DNA from: JALYUA01 sp040004225
GTDB taxonomy: Bacteria; Acidobacteriota; Thermoanaerobaculia; UBA5066; Gp7-AA6
Direction of reading: 5' to 3'
Assembly (NCBI GenBank): GCA_040004225.1
Contig: JBDUBI010000173.1
Coordinates: 1-18,205 of the forward strand
Length of the DNA stretch: 18,205 bases
Position numbers and translations under genes: made by a program. Shown here piece by piece: positions 1-6,547 of this stretch. The notes below the pieces were generated by a model that saw only the letters and a list, made by a program, of their open reading frames with translations, searched no databases and had not been told where the DNA came from. Each line of letters begins with the position of its first letter. Positions within the stretch are counted from its first letter, which is position 1.

Positions 1-156
1 AGGGCGGAACAAAGTCAAAAGATCAATTCTCTCAATTACTTCGGCTACAATGCCCGTGTTTTTGGAAAGTCCAATTCCCGGCCATGGAGGGCCGCCATTA
101 CCGAAGCGAACGCGCCGAGTTCGAGCCTGACAATAGAGCCTTCCGACACCCCCGAG
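1..156 (+). other. Region upstream of pcnB, open in the pcnB frame
   Basis: The first 80 bases are clearly richer in A and T than the rest of the window, as expected of a promoter region. A TACAAT hexamer at 46-51 could be a -10 element, but I find no good -35 at the right spacing. The pcnB frame has no stop in this stretch. A GGAGG at 86-90 lies six bases before an ATT codon (97) in that frame, which is intriguing but weak. No separate gene is supported. Confidence 0.3.
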
Positions 157-1464
157 GTGCTGCCGCGCGTCCGACCGCGCAGCGAGCACTCGATCTCGCG
201 CAAGCAGATCGACCCGGACGCCTTGAAGGTCCTCTACCGCCTTTCTTCCGCCGGGTACAAGGCGTACCTGGTGGGCGGAAGCGTTCGCGACCTGCTGCTC
301 GGGCGCACCCCCAAGGACTTCGACATCGGAACCGACGCGCACCCGCAGGCGCTGCGCCGCCTCTTTCGGAACTGCCGCCTGATCGGCCGCAGATTTCGCC
401 TCGCCCACATCCTGTTCGCCGACGGGAAGGTCATCGAGGTGGCCACGTTCCGGCGACGGCCCGAGACCGCCGATCCCGACGCTCCCGAGCTGCTGATGAC
501 CTCGGACAACACGTTTGGAACGGCCCGTGAGGATGCGCTCCGGCGCGATTTCACGATCAACGGCCTCTTCTACGACATTTCGGACTTCTCCGTGATCGAC
601 TATGTCGGCGGCTTGGACGACCTCGAAGCCGGCCTCCTTCGGACCATCGGCGACGCGCAGATCCGCTTCCGCGAGGACCCGGTCCGCATGCTCCGGGGGG
701 TCGAATTCGCGAGCCGGCTCGGATTTGCGATCACTCCGGACGGCTATGAAGCCGTCCTGGAGTGCCGCAAGGACATCGCCAAGTCGGCTCCTCCCCGGGT
801 CACAGAGGAACTTCTCCAGTCGCTGCGCGGCGGGCACGCGCTGCCGACGTTTCTTCTCCTGCGCGAAGTGGGGCTCTTAGACGTCCTCCTCCCGGAGCTT
901 GCGGACGTGCTGCGGGAGATCGATCCGGACCACCCTCATGGGACCGGCCATCTTTTCTGGGCGCTCCTGGAAATCCTGGATGCGGAGCGTCGCCGTGGAC
1001 GGCCCTTCGACGATGCCGCTCTCTTCGGGCTGTTTTTCCTTCCGATCGCGCGGGCCCGGGTGCGCCAGGCGGTCCCCGGCGGAGATCCGGACCCGGCCGT
1101 CCTCGGCCGCATTCTCGAGGATCTGGTCCCTCCCATCGCGATCCGCATGTCTCTTCCGCACGCCATTTCGCACCGCATCCAGCAGGCCCTTGCGACCATC
1201 GGACGGTTCTCGTATCGGCCCGACAACCGGCTGGCCACGCGCCGGATCGCCTTTCGGGAGACCTTCTCGACGGCGCTCGACCTTTTCGAGCTCGGCGCCC
1301 TGGCGACCGGGCGGGGCGAAGAGCTCGCGCGGGAGTGGCGGGCTTACGGAGATCGCGCCCGCAAGACCCGGGAGAGCTTCGAGACGGACACCCCCGCCGA
1401 CCCGCGCGGGCCCGCGGCCACGCGCCGACGCCGCGGCGGCCGGGGTCGGGGGCCCAGGGCCTAA
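157..1464 (+). CDS. pcnB: Poly(A) polymerase I / tRNA nucleotidyltransferase family protein (PcnB-like)
   Basis: Template-independent nucleotidyltransferase of the class II Pol-beta superfamily; family members add 3' poly(A) tails to RNA and so promote decay, or add CCA to tRNA. Visible from the GTG start: the GGSVRD motif at residues 40-45, the metal-binding DFD at 54-56, and GRRFRLAH at about 77-84, which is the signature separating bacterial PcnB from CCA-adding enzymes. RRDFTINGL follows in the head/neck region. The 435-residue length suits PcnB. The C-terminus is a basic Arg/Gly-rich tail (RRRRGGRGRG), common in PcnB and likely RNA-binding. The start is uncertain: there is no Shine-Dalgarno before the GTG, and the frame is open back to base 1 without a stop or an ATG/GTG/TTG, so the gene could begin outside the window or at a rare codon. 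Homology with E. coli PcnB starts near HSISRK at residues 11-16, so the enzyme core is complete. Confidence 0.88.
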   Translation: MLPRVRPRSEHSISRKQIDPDALKVLYRLSSAGYKAYLVGGSVRDLLLGRTPKDFDIGTDAHPQALRRLFRNCRLIGRRFRLAHILFADGKVIEVATFRRRPETADPDAPELLMTSDNTFGTAREDALRRDFTINGLFYDISDFSVIDYVGGLDDLEAGLLRTIGDAQIRFREDPVRMLRGVEFASRLGFAITPDGYEAVLECRKDIAKSAPPRVTEELLQSLRGGHALPTFLLLREVGLLDVLLPELADVLREIDPDHPHGTGHLFWALLEILDAERRRGRPFDDAALFGLFFLPIARARVRQAVPGGDPDPAVLGRILEDLVPPIAIRMSLPHAISHRIQQALATIGRFSYRPDNRLATRRIAFRETFSTALDLFELGALATGRGEELAREWRAYGDRARKTRESFETDTPADPRGPAATRRRRGGRGRGPRA

Positions 1465-1496
1465 GACTCCTTCGGCCGGTTTCACTCTTCGGGGCC

Positions 1497-1527
1497 TCGA
1501 CGGGGCACGTCCTCTTCGCCGTATGAT
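1497..1527 (+). promoter_or_regulatory. Candidate promoter of the sigma/anti-sigma operon
   Basis: TATGAT at 1522-1527 differs from the consensus -10 by one base. TCGACG at 1497-1502 matches four of six -35 positions, with a long 19-base spacer. It lies in the 241-base gap between pcnB and the sigma gene, where an operon promoter is expected. Many ECF genes are autoregulated by a different motif, and I could not identify one here. Confidence 0.3.
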
Positions 1528-1551
1528 CCGGCGGATGTCCTCCTCTGGTGA

Positions 1552-1566
1552 CTCGGGTCTCCCGAG
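1552..1566 (+). repeat. Inverted repeat in the leader of the sigma operon
   Basis: CTCGGG-TCT-CCCGAG is a perfect 6-base stem with a 3-base loop, 25 bases downstream of the candidate -10. It could be an RNA hairpin in the 5' leader or an operator. No run of T follows, so it is not a typical intrinsic terminator of pcnB. Confidence 0.35.
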
Positions 1567-1705
1567 ACGCGGAGACGCGACCGTTCGGGCAATTCCATGA
1601 CGCATCGAGGCTTGGCGCCCGATCGCTTCCCGGGCCCCTCTCCCCCGGCCCGGCCCGCCTGTGAACTTTTGTGCCCGGCCTGCGTCTTGTGGCTGTGAGG
1701 ATGAT

Positions 1706-2317
1706 TTGAGCAGCAACGACGACAAGAGTCTCGTAGACCGGTGCCGCAAGGGCGAGGACGAGGCGTGGAGGGAGCTCGTGGACCGCTTCGGCCAGAGGGT
1801 TTATTCGGTGGCGTACCACTTCACGTTGAAGCGCGAAGACGCCGAGGAGCTCTCCCAGGAGATCTTCCTGAAGATCTTCGAAAACCTGGAGCGCTACGAC
1901 GGCGGATTCCCGCTGATCGCCTGGATCGTCTCTCTCTCCCGCAACCTCTGCATCGATCGTTATCGCCGGAGGAAACGCGAGAAATCCTTCCGTTTCGTCT
2001 CTGACGATGCGGTGATGCCGCTCCTGCGGTCGCAGGACGACCCTGCCGCGGACGCGCTCAAGAAGGAGCGCACGAAGATGCTCTTCTCCGCTCTCGCCGA
2101 GATCCCCGAGGATCTGGCCGAGATCCTGGTGCTCCGGGACCTCGAGGGCCTCGCGTATGACGAGATCGGCCGGTCGCTGTCGCTCCCGGAGGGCACGGTC
2201 AAATCCAGACTCTTCCGGGCTCGCGCGGAAGTCGCGCGGAAGGTGCGCGAGCGTCACGAGAATCGCGGAACGGGCGTCCTGACCTCGCTCGCGGTCGCCG
2301 CGGGAGCGTTCGTATGA
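1706..2317 (+). CDS. RNA polymerase sigma factor, ECF subfamily
   Basis: Alternative sigma factor that directs RNA polymerase to a stress or envelope regulon. Sigma-70 region 2 is seen in DAEELSQEIFLKIFENLERY followed by FPLIAWIVSLSRNLCIDRYRRRK (core binding and -10 recognition). Region 4 is seen in EIPEDLAEILVLRDLEGLAYDEIG followed by LPEGTVKSRLFRAR, the helix-turn-helix for the -35. I chose the TTG at 1706 (203 aa): GAGG at 1697-1700 lies five bases before it, and the resulting N-terminus (SSNDDKSLVDRCRKGEDEAW) is typical of ECF factors. A GTG at 1661 would add 15 residues that include three cysteines and lacks a ribosome-binding site. The stop overlaps the next start as ATGA, implying translational coupling to the anti-sigma gene. 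Regions 1 and 3 are absent, as in all ECF factors. Confidence 0.9.
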   Translation: MSSNDDKSLVDRCRKGEDEAWRELVDRFGQRVYSVAYHFTLKREDAEELSQEIFLKIFENLERYDGGFPLIAWIVSLSRNLCIDRYRRRKREKSFRFVSDDAVMPLLRSQDDPAADALKKERTKMLFSALAEIPEDLAEILVLRDLEGLAYDEIGRSLSLPEGTVKSRLFRARAEVARKVRERHENRGTGVLTSLAVAAGAFV

Positions 2318-3114
2318 CCTGCCGGGAAATCGAGCGCCTGCTCGCCGCCGAAGCGCCGGAGGCGGAGCGTGACGCGCACCGGGCCGCATGCCACGACTGC
2401 GAGACCCTGGCCCGGGACCTCGCGACCGCCGGGAGTCTCGTTTCGGGGCTCCAGATCCCGGTGTGGTCGGCGCAGCTTCGGGCGGCACTCCTCCGGGTCC
2501 CCACGCTGACGGTTTCGTGTGAAGGGGCCGCGCTCCTGATCGCCTCATCCCTGGGAGATGAGCCGGCGGCCGCCGACCGGGCACGGCTCGATTTCCACAT
2601 GTCGCGGTGCGATGGGTGCCGCGAAGCGTTCGAGACCCTCTCCGGCATGCGCGAGCTCATCCCGCCGGTTCCGGCCCCGTGGATGGCGGGACGCATCTCG
2701 GCATCCAGGCCCGCGAGGCCGCCATCGCGGTGGCGCGGACTGCTCGATCCGCGCGCGGCGATTGGATTCGCCTACGCCGCGGCACTCGTGGTGATGCTCG
2801 CCGGATTCAATCCGGCCGACCTCGCCCGCAGGGCGGGCGCGGGACTGAAGTACGAAACGAAGATCGTGGCTGTCGTAGCGGATGCGTCGCTCGCCGATCG
2901 CCTGGGCGCATTCGAGCAGCGCGCCGCGCGCGCCCTGGCTGTCTGGCGCGGCCGCGCCGGCGGGTACGGGCGCGCGGTTCTCTCCAATGTCATAGCCCTC
3001 GTCATGAGACCCGAAGAAAGGCCCAGTCCGCCGCAGAGCCGTCCGCGCAACGGCGAAGAGCGGAACGTGCCCGAAAACGAAAACGAAACCTCGATTTCAA
3101 CGCGGCGCGCCTGA
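2314..3114 (+). CDS. Membrane-anchored anti-sigma factor with two zinc-finger modules
   Basis: Probably sequesters the ECF sigma factor encoded immediately upstream, whose stop codon it overlaps (ATGA). The N-terminus begins MTCREIERLL and carries HxxxCxxC (H22, C26, C29), the zinc-binding anti-sigma pattern in which C3 is the usual fourth ligand. A second copy follows: C69 starts the helix and H95, C99 and C102 form another HxxxCxxC. A single hydrophobic segment at about 148-165 (AAIGFAYAAALVVMLAGF) is the likely membrane anchor. The roughly 100 residues beyond it would lie outside the membrane; they end in a charged, proline/asparagine-rich tail. The total of 266 aa is longer than minimal anti-sigma proteins because of the duplicated finger and the extracytoplasmic tail. 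The inducing signal cannot be read from the sequence. Confidence 0.72.
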   Translation: MTCREIERLLAAEAPEAERDAHRAACHDCETLARDLATAGSLVSGLQIPVWSAQLRAALLRVPTLTVSCEGAALLIASSLGDEPAAADRARLDFHMSRCDGCREAFETLSGMRELIPPVPAPWMAGRISASRPARPPSRWRGLLDPRAAIGFAYAAALVVMLAGFNPADLARRAGAGLKYETKIVAVVADASLADRLGAFEQRAARALAVWRGRAGGYGRAVLSNVIALVMRPEERPSPPQSRPRNGEERNVPENENETSISTRRA

Positions 3115-3137
3115 TCGCCCGCCAGGAGGAAGAAGCC

Positions 3138-3755
3138 ATGGACCCGAGCACGCCTTATTCGCCGCCGCCCCCGCCACCCCCACCGGCCGCATCGTTTCCC
3201 ACGCCACCGGCGGCCGTTCCGCCTCCCTACGCCGCCCCGGCCGCCTACGGTTCGGACCAGAAGTCTCCGTTCTTAGCGGGGCTGCTCTCGATGTTCCCCG
3301 GGTTGGGACACCTCTACCTGGGCCTCTACCAGCGCGGATTTGCTTTCGGGTTGGCCTTCATCGTCTGCATCAACGGAGCCTCGCACAGTCGCGGAGAATT
3401 CTTCGGCCCGATGATCGCCTTCATCTTCTTCTTCGCCGTGATCGACGCCGTCCGCCAGGCCCACGCCATCAACCGGGGAGCTGTCGTCGCTTCGGGGTTC
3501 GCCCCGGCGGCAGCCGCGTCCGTTCCCGTCCGAGTCCCGAGCGGCACGGCGAGCCTCACGTGGGGCGTGATCCTGGTCGGGCTCGGATCTCTCTGGCTCA
3601 TCGATCGATACTTCGACATCGACTGGACCTTCTTCGAACGGTGGGGCGCCCCCGCCGCCTTCATCCTGCTCGGCGTGATCCTGATCGCCACGCACCTGCG
3701 ACGCCGGCGGAGGGAAAACGCCGACAGTCTCGGAATGCCGCCGAGCTCCCTCTAG
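3138..3755 (+). CDS. Proline-rich membrane protein with TM2-like segment and LiaF-like C-terminal domain
   Basis: 205-residue membrane protein of unknown precise role. Residues 1-38 are a cytoplasmic-looking proline/alanine region with eight consecutive prolines (P9-P16), which normally makes translation depend on EF-P. Residues 43-80 (SPFLAGLLSMFPGLGHLYLG, then a second hydrophobic stretch) resemble TM2-type hairpins. A third membrane segment is at about 88-104. Residues 140-186 (TWGVILVGLGSLWLIDRYF, then FILLGVILI) match the LiaI/LiaF-like transmembrane repeat (DUF5668-type), a family tied to cell-envelope stress sensing. The chosen ATG has a near-perfect AGGAGGA at 3124-3130, seven bases upstream. 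It lies 23 bases after the anti-sigma gene, so it is most likely the third gene of the operon. The envelope-stress role is inferred from family and context only. Confidence 0.75.
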   Translation: MDPSTPYSPPPPPPPPAASFPTPPAAVPPPYAAPAAYGSDQKSPFLAGLLSMFPGLGHLYLGLYQRGFAFGLAFIVCINGASHSRGEFFGPMIAFIFFFAVIDAVRQAHAINRGAVVASGFAPAAAASVPVRVPSGTASLTWGVILVGLGSLWLIDRYFDIDWTFFERWGAPAAFILLGVILIATHLRRRRRENADSLGMPPSSL

Positions 3756-3850
3756 GAGGCTGCTGAAAAAGGGTGTGGGATGGCGTTGCGAGCGCCGGGA
3801 GGTCGGATGCAAGGCGCCGCGGCGGGGCGACCGGCACGGTTCGAAGGACG
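3755..3850 (+). repeat. Possible partial copy of a dispersed intergenic repeat
   Basis: The motif GGCTGCTGAAAAAGG at 3757-3771 is the kind of terminus (complement CTTTTTCAGCAGCC) that bounds dispersed palindromic repeats in several high-GC bacterial groups. The following bases contain short self-complementary stretches (GGCG..CGCC, GGCGCC). The mirrored closing terminus is not present nearby, so this would be a truncated copy. There is no second copy in the window to confirm it. Confidence 0.3.
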
Positions 3851-3973
3851 TCGTCCGTCGATCCGAGAGGCCGCCCCCCACCGTGGCGGCCGCACCCGTC
3901 GAGTTGACCTCCCGCTCACGAGGGCCCACTGCGGGAAGGCCGCGCGGGGCGCGGGCCCCCGGAACGACCGCCA

Positions 3974-4017
3974 CCCCGCCCCCGCCCCCGCCCCGCCCCG
4001 CCCCGCCCCGCCCCCGC
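3974..4017 (-). repeat. (CCCCG)n microsatellite; G-quadruplex-forming tract on the minus strand
   Basis: About eight runs of four or five C separated by single G residues. On the minus strand these are G4-5 runs with one-base loops, the most stable class of predicted G-quadruplex. It lies about 100 bases upstream of the lipoprotein gene, in template orientation for a plus-strand transcript. The tract is also prone to length variation by slippage. Confidence 0.8.
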
Positions 4018-4031
4018 AAAGGGAGTCGCCC

Positions 4032-4050
4032 ACAAAGCACAAAGCACAAA
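4032..4050 (+). repeat. Short tandem repeat ACAAAGC
   Basis: ACAAAGC is repeated at 4032 and 4039, followed by a partial third unit (ACAAACC) at 4046. This is an A-rich island in a very GC-rich stretch, just upstream of the lipoprotein promoter region. No function is assigned. Confidence 0.5.
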
Positions 4051-4115
4051 CCACAGACCCTCGGGCCTCTCGGTGAGGGGGACCCCGAAAGCATAGAATC
4101 ACCCCGGCGGTCACC

Positions 4116-4655
4116 ATGAAATTTCGGGCCGGGCTCCCGATTGTTTCTCCGCGGGTCGCGGCGGCGCTGGCGCTCCTTTCGTTCGCGACCGGCTGCTCCG
4201 ACCGCTCGCCCACGGCGCCGGCGAGTCCGCAGGAAAAAGACCCGACTTCGTCGACCGCCTCGGTGAGCGCACCCCGCCGCCCGCCGACCCGCCTTATCGG
4301 TCCACGAGGCAGCTTGTTTCCGTTGCCGGCGGGAGTCTGGGGAGGGGACCGGGCGGAACTGGACGCGACCCCGGCCGGGGCGACCGTACGTTTCTTCTGT
4401 GCGCACGGTGCGCTCACTCAGCCGGTCGTTTTGGAGGGTGAGGGCCGCTTCTCCATTCCAGGCTGGTTGGTCCGCGAAGGCGGACCGACGCCCGTCGATG
4501 AGACCCGGTTCCGCAGGCCAGCGGTTTACTCGGGGCGTGTGGATGGCCAGACGATGACGCTCGACGTTCTGGTGGACAGCACTCCGCCTCCCCTGGGAAC
4601 CTTCACGCTGGTCCACGGCCAGAAAAGCACTCTCGGACCCTGCCCGATCCTGTAG
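4116..4655 (+). CDS. Small lipoprotein of unknown function
   Basis: 179 residues. The N-terminus has a basic start (MKFR), a hydrophobic core (VAAALALLSF) and a lipobox-like ATGC with the acylated cysteine predicted at residue 27, so export and lipid anchoring are likely. A Ser/Pro/Thr-rich linker (about 28-60) precedes a beta-rich domain with WGGDRAELDATPAGATVRF, CAHGAL, GRFSIPGWLVREGG, and YSGRVDGQTMTLDVLV ending FTLVHG. I recall this pattern (WGG..., CAHG, Y.G.V.G..MTL) from uncharacterised Acidobacteria proteins, but no biochemical role is known to me. The domain has two cysteines (in CAHG and near the C-terminus in GPCPIL) that could pair. There is no clear Shine-Dalgarno before the ATG. 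It is the last plus-strand gene before the convergent mutL. Confidence 0.75.
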   Translation: MKFRAGLPIVSPRVAAALALLSFATGCSDRSPTAPASPQEKDPTSSTASVSAPRRPPTRLIGPRGSLFPLPAGVWGGDRAELDATPAGATVRFFCAHGALTQPVVLEGEGRFSIPGWLVREGGPTPVDETRFRRPAVYSGRVDGQTMTLDVLVDSTPPPLGTFTLVHGQKSTLGPCPIL

Positions 4656-4687
4656 GCGGGCCCGCGGAAGCCGGTTCCGGGAATCTG

Positions 4688-4723
4688 ACCCGCGCCGGGA
4701 TCTGCGTTCGCTGAAGCGCGGGT
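4688..4723. terminator. Stem-loop between convergent lipoprotein and mutL genes
   Basis: ACCCGCGC (4688-4695) and GCGCGGGT (4716-4723) form a perfect 8-base stem with a 20-base loop that holds a smaller GCG/CGC pairing. It sits in the 108-base gap between two convergent genes, the expected place for a two-way transcription end. No T tract follows on either strand, so if it terminates it is atypical. A second perfect palindrome, GCGGGCCCGC, lies just after the lipoprotein stop (4656-4665). Confidence 0.4.
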
Positions 4724-4763
4724 GAAGAGTCGGGATGCGGCGGAAGCCCGGCTCAAGGTTGCC

Positions 4764-6485
4764 TTACCGTCTCTTGAAGAATTTCTCCATCTCCTCCTCC
4801 GACAGGGACAGGACCACGGGCCGCCCGTGCGGACACGTGAAGCGGTCCGCGCAGCGCAGCCAGTCCGAGAGAAGACGCCGGATCTCTTCCTGCGCCAGGT
4901 GGTAACGAATCGTGATCGCCGAACGGCAGGCGATCCCCGCGGCCATCCGGTCGCGCCTCTCCGTCTCGTCCGCTGAGCCGCTCTCGTGGAGACGCGCGAG
5001 CGCCTCTCGAAGCAGCTCCGCCGCCGCCCTCTCCCGCGCCTCGGCGGGAATCGCGCCGATCCCGTAGGAACGGCCGGACATCGGCTCGATCTCGAAGCCG
5101 GCGGAAGCAAGATCCGGCAGGCGGGTCCCGAGGGTCTCCGCTTCTTCGGGAGTGGCTTCGAAGAGGGCGGGGACGAGAAGCTTCTGCGAGAGCACGCGGC
5201 CGGAGGCGATCCGGTCGCGGATGCGCTCGTAGAGAATTCTCTCGTGAGCCGCGTGCTGGTCGATGATCAACAGGCCGTCGCTCCCCGTCGCCAGAATGTA
5301 CGACTCGCGGTGCTGCCCGATGGCCGTGAGTTCCGGCACGCGCTTCTCCGCCGGAGCCGGCGGCGCAACGGACACAGCCGCCGGCGGGGCGGGGGCCGGG
5401 CCGAGGGGGGTCGCGGCAGCTTCCCGGTCGGCGTACGCCGCGGGCGGCTCGGCCACGAAGGACTCCGGCGGCACGGACTTCAAGCGCCGCTCCTCTTTCC
5501 CGGCGAGCAACGCGGAGTGGACGGCGTGGTACACGAGCCGGTAGGCGGTCCCCGCATCCGCAAAGCGGACAGTGGTCTTGGCCGGTGAGACATTGACGTC
5601 GAGCGCTCCGGGCTCTGCGGTCAGGTAGAGGAAAACGGCTGGAAAGCGGTCCGTCCGGATCGCGTCCCGCGCGGCCTGGCCGATTGCCCGGGCGAGCGCT
5701 CGGTCCTCGATCGGCCTTCCATTCGCGAAGAGGAATTGAAATCTCCGCGTGCCGAACGTGACGGACCCGCGCGTCACGAAGCCGGACGCGCGGAGGGGGC
5801 CGGAACGCGCCTCGAAGGGCTCGAGGTCCCCGAGCGTCTCGCGCCCGAAAACCTGCAGAATGCGGGCGGCCCGGTCCACCGCCGCCGGAGCGTCCAGAAG
5901 CTCGCGCCCATTCGAGTGCAGTGAGAAGGCGACCGGCGCGTTTGCCAGGGCGGCGCGCGTCACGGCCACGGCGGCGGCCCGTCCTTCCGCTTCGGGGGAG
6001 GCGAGAAACTTCCGCCGCGCCGGAGTTTTCGCGAACAGGTCTTCGACCAGAACGTCGGTGCCGCGGGGATGCGCCGCCACCTCCATCTCCGCGTCGGAAC
6101 CGTACCGCACCCGGAGCCGAACCGCCTCCGCGGAAGAACCGTCCGCGGTCGTCAGGGTCAGGGACGCGACGGAGGCGATCGACGGCAGCGCCTCGCCGCG
6201 GAATCCGTAGGTCGTCACGGAGACGAGGTCCTCGTCGGAGGAGATTTTCGAAGTCGCGTGACGCTCCACGGCGAGGCGCGCGTCCTCGCGGGACATCCCG
6301 ATCCCGTCGTCGCGCACCAGGATCCGCCGGACGCCGCCGCCGTCCACCTCGACCTGGATGAAAGAAGCCGCCGCGTCGAGCGCGTTCTCGACGAGCTCCT
6401 TGACGACCGAGGCCGGTCGCTCCACGACCTCGCCGGCCGCGATGCGGTCGATGACTCCGCTCGACAACCGATGAATTCTGGGCAC
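4764..6485 (-). CDS. mutL: DNA mismatch repair endonuclease MutL
   Basis: Couples MutS mismatch recognition to strand incision and excision. The N-terminal GHKL ATPase shows ENALDA (residues 33-38), DDGIGM (59-64), TSKI (about 78-81) and GFRGEAL (94-100). A proline/alanine linker leads to the C-terminal dimerisation domain. The metal-dependent endonuclease signature DQHAAHERILYE begins at residue 409 and fits DQHA(x)2E(x)4E; ACR (519-521) and CPHGRP (551-556) complete the nuclease site. It should therefore be a nicking MutL, unlike the E. coli enzyme, consistent with methyl-independent repair. The start is a GTG giving MPRIHRLSSGVIDRIAAGEV, four codons before the conserved core, as is usual for MutL. 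The frame stays open far upstream, but that extension overlaps the amidohydrolase and has no MutL homology. It lies 62 bases after the amidohydrolase on the same strand and may be co-transcribed. Confidence 0.96.
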   Translation of the reverse strand: MPRIHRLSSGVIDRIAAGEVVERPASVVKELVENALDAAASFIQVEVDGGGVRRILVRDDGIGMSREDARLAVERHATSKISSDEDLVSVTTYGFRGEALPSIASVASLTLTTADGSSAEAVRLRVRYGSDAEMEVAAHPRGTDVLVEDLFAKTPARRKFLASPEAEGRAAAVAVTRAALANAPVAFSLHSNGRELLDAPAAVDRAARILQVFGRETLGDLEPFEARSGPLRASGFVTRGSVTFGTRRFQFLFANGRPIEDRALARAIGQAARDAIRTDRFPAVFLYLTAEPGALDVNVSPAKTTVRFADAGTAYRLVYHAVHSALLAGKEERRLKSVPPESFVAEPPAAYADREAAATPLGPAPAPPAAVSVAPPAPAEKRVPELTAIGQHRESYILATGSDGLLIIDQHAAHERILYERIRDRIASGRVLSQKLLVPALFEATPEEAETLGTRLPDLASAGFEIEPMSGRSYGIGAIPAEARERAAAELLREALARLHESGSADETERRDRMAAGIACRSAITIRYHLAQEEIRRLLSDWLRCADRFTCPHGRPVVLSLSEEEMEKFFKRR

Positions 6486-6547
6486 GTCGGGAAGTCTATC
6501 CGCGGGTCGGCGTCGCACAACACGCGGAACGAGGCAGAGGCCGCCGG

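Larger units (their letters stand above)
3756..4115. other. 360-base non-coding region with repeat-like start and C-rich tract
   Basis: No convincing gene. The stretch begins right after the stop with AGGCTGCTGAAAAAGG, which resembles the end of dispersed intergenic repeats, followed by a G/C-rich segment with short inverted repeats. A (CCCCG)n tract sits at 3974-4017 and an ACAAAGC-type tandem repeat at 4032-4050. TAGAAT at 4094-4099 is a possible -10 for the downstream lipoprotein gene, but I see no matching -35. Open frames here are low-complexity and not coding-like. Confidence 0.5.

Noticed and set aside
800..2584. Long open frame on the minus strand opposite pcnB and the sigma operon
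   Set aside because: It overlaps clearly homologous genes on the other strand; composition is Arg/Pro/Gly-rich and low in information, as expected of GC-rich antisense frames.
3273..4616. Minus-strand open frame across the LiaF-like and lipoprotein genes
   Set aside because: It spans the non-coding C-rich tract and reads as low-complexity Arg/Gly; the plus-strand genes have signal or ribosome-binding evidence.
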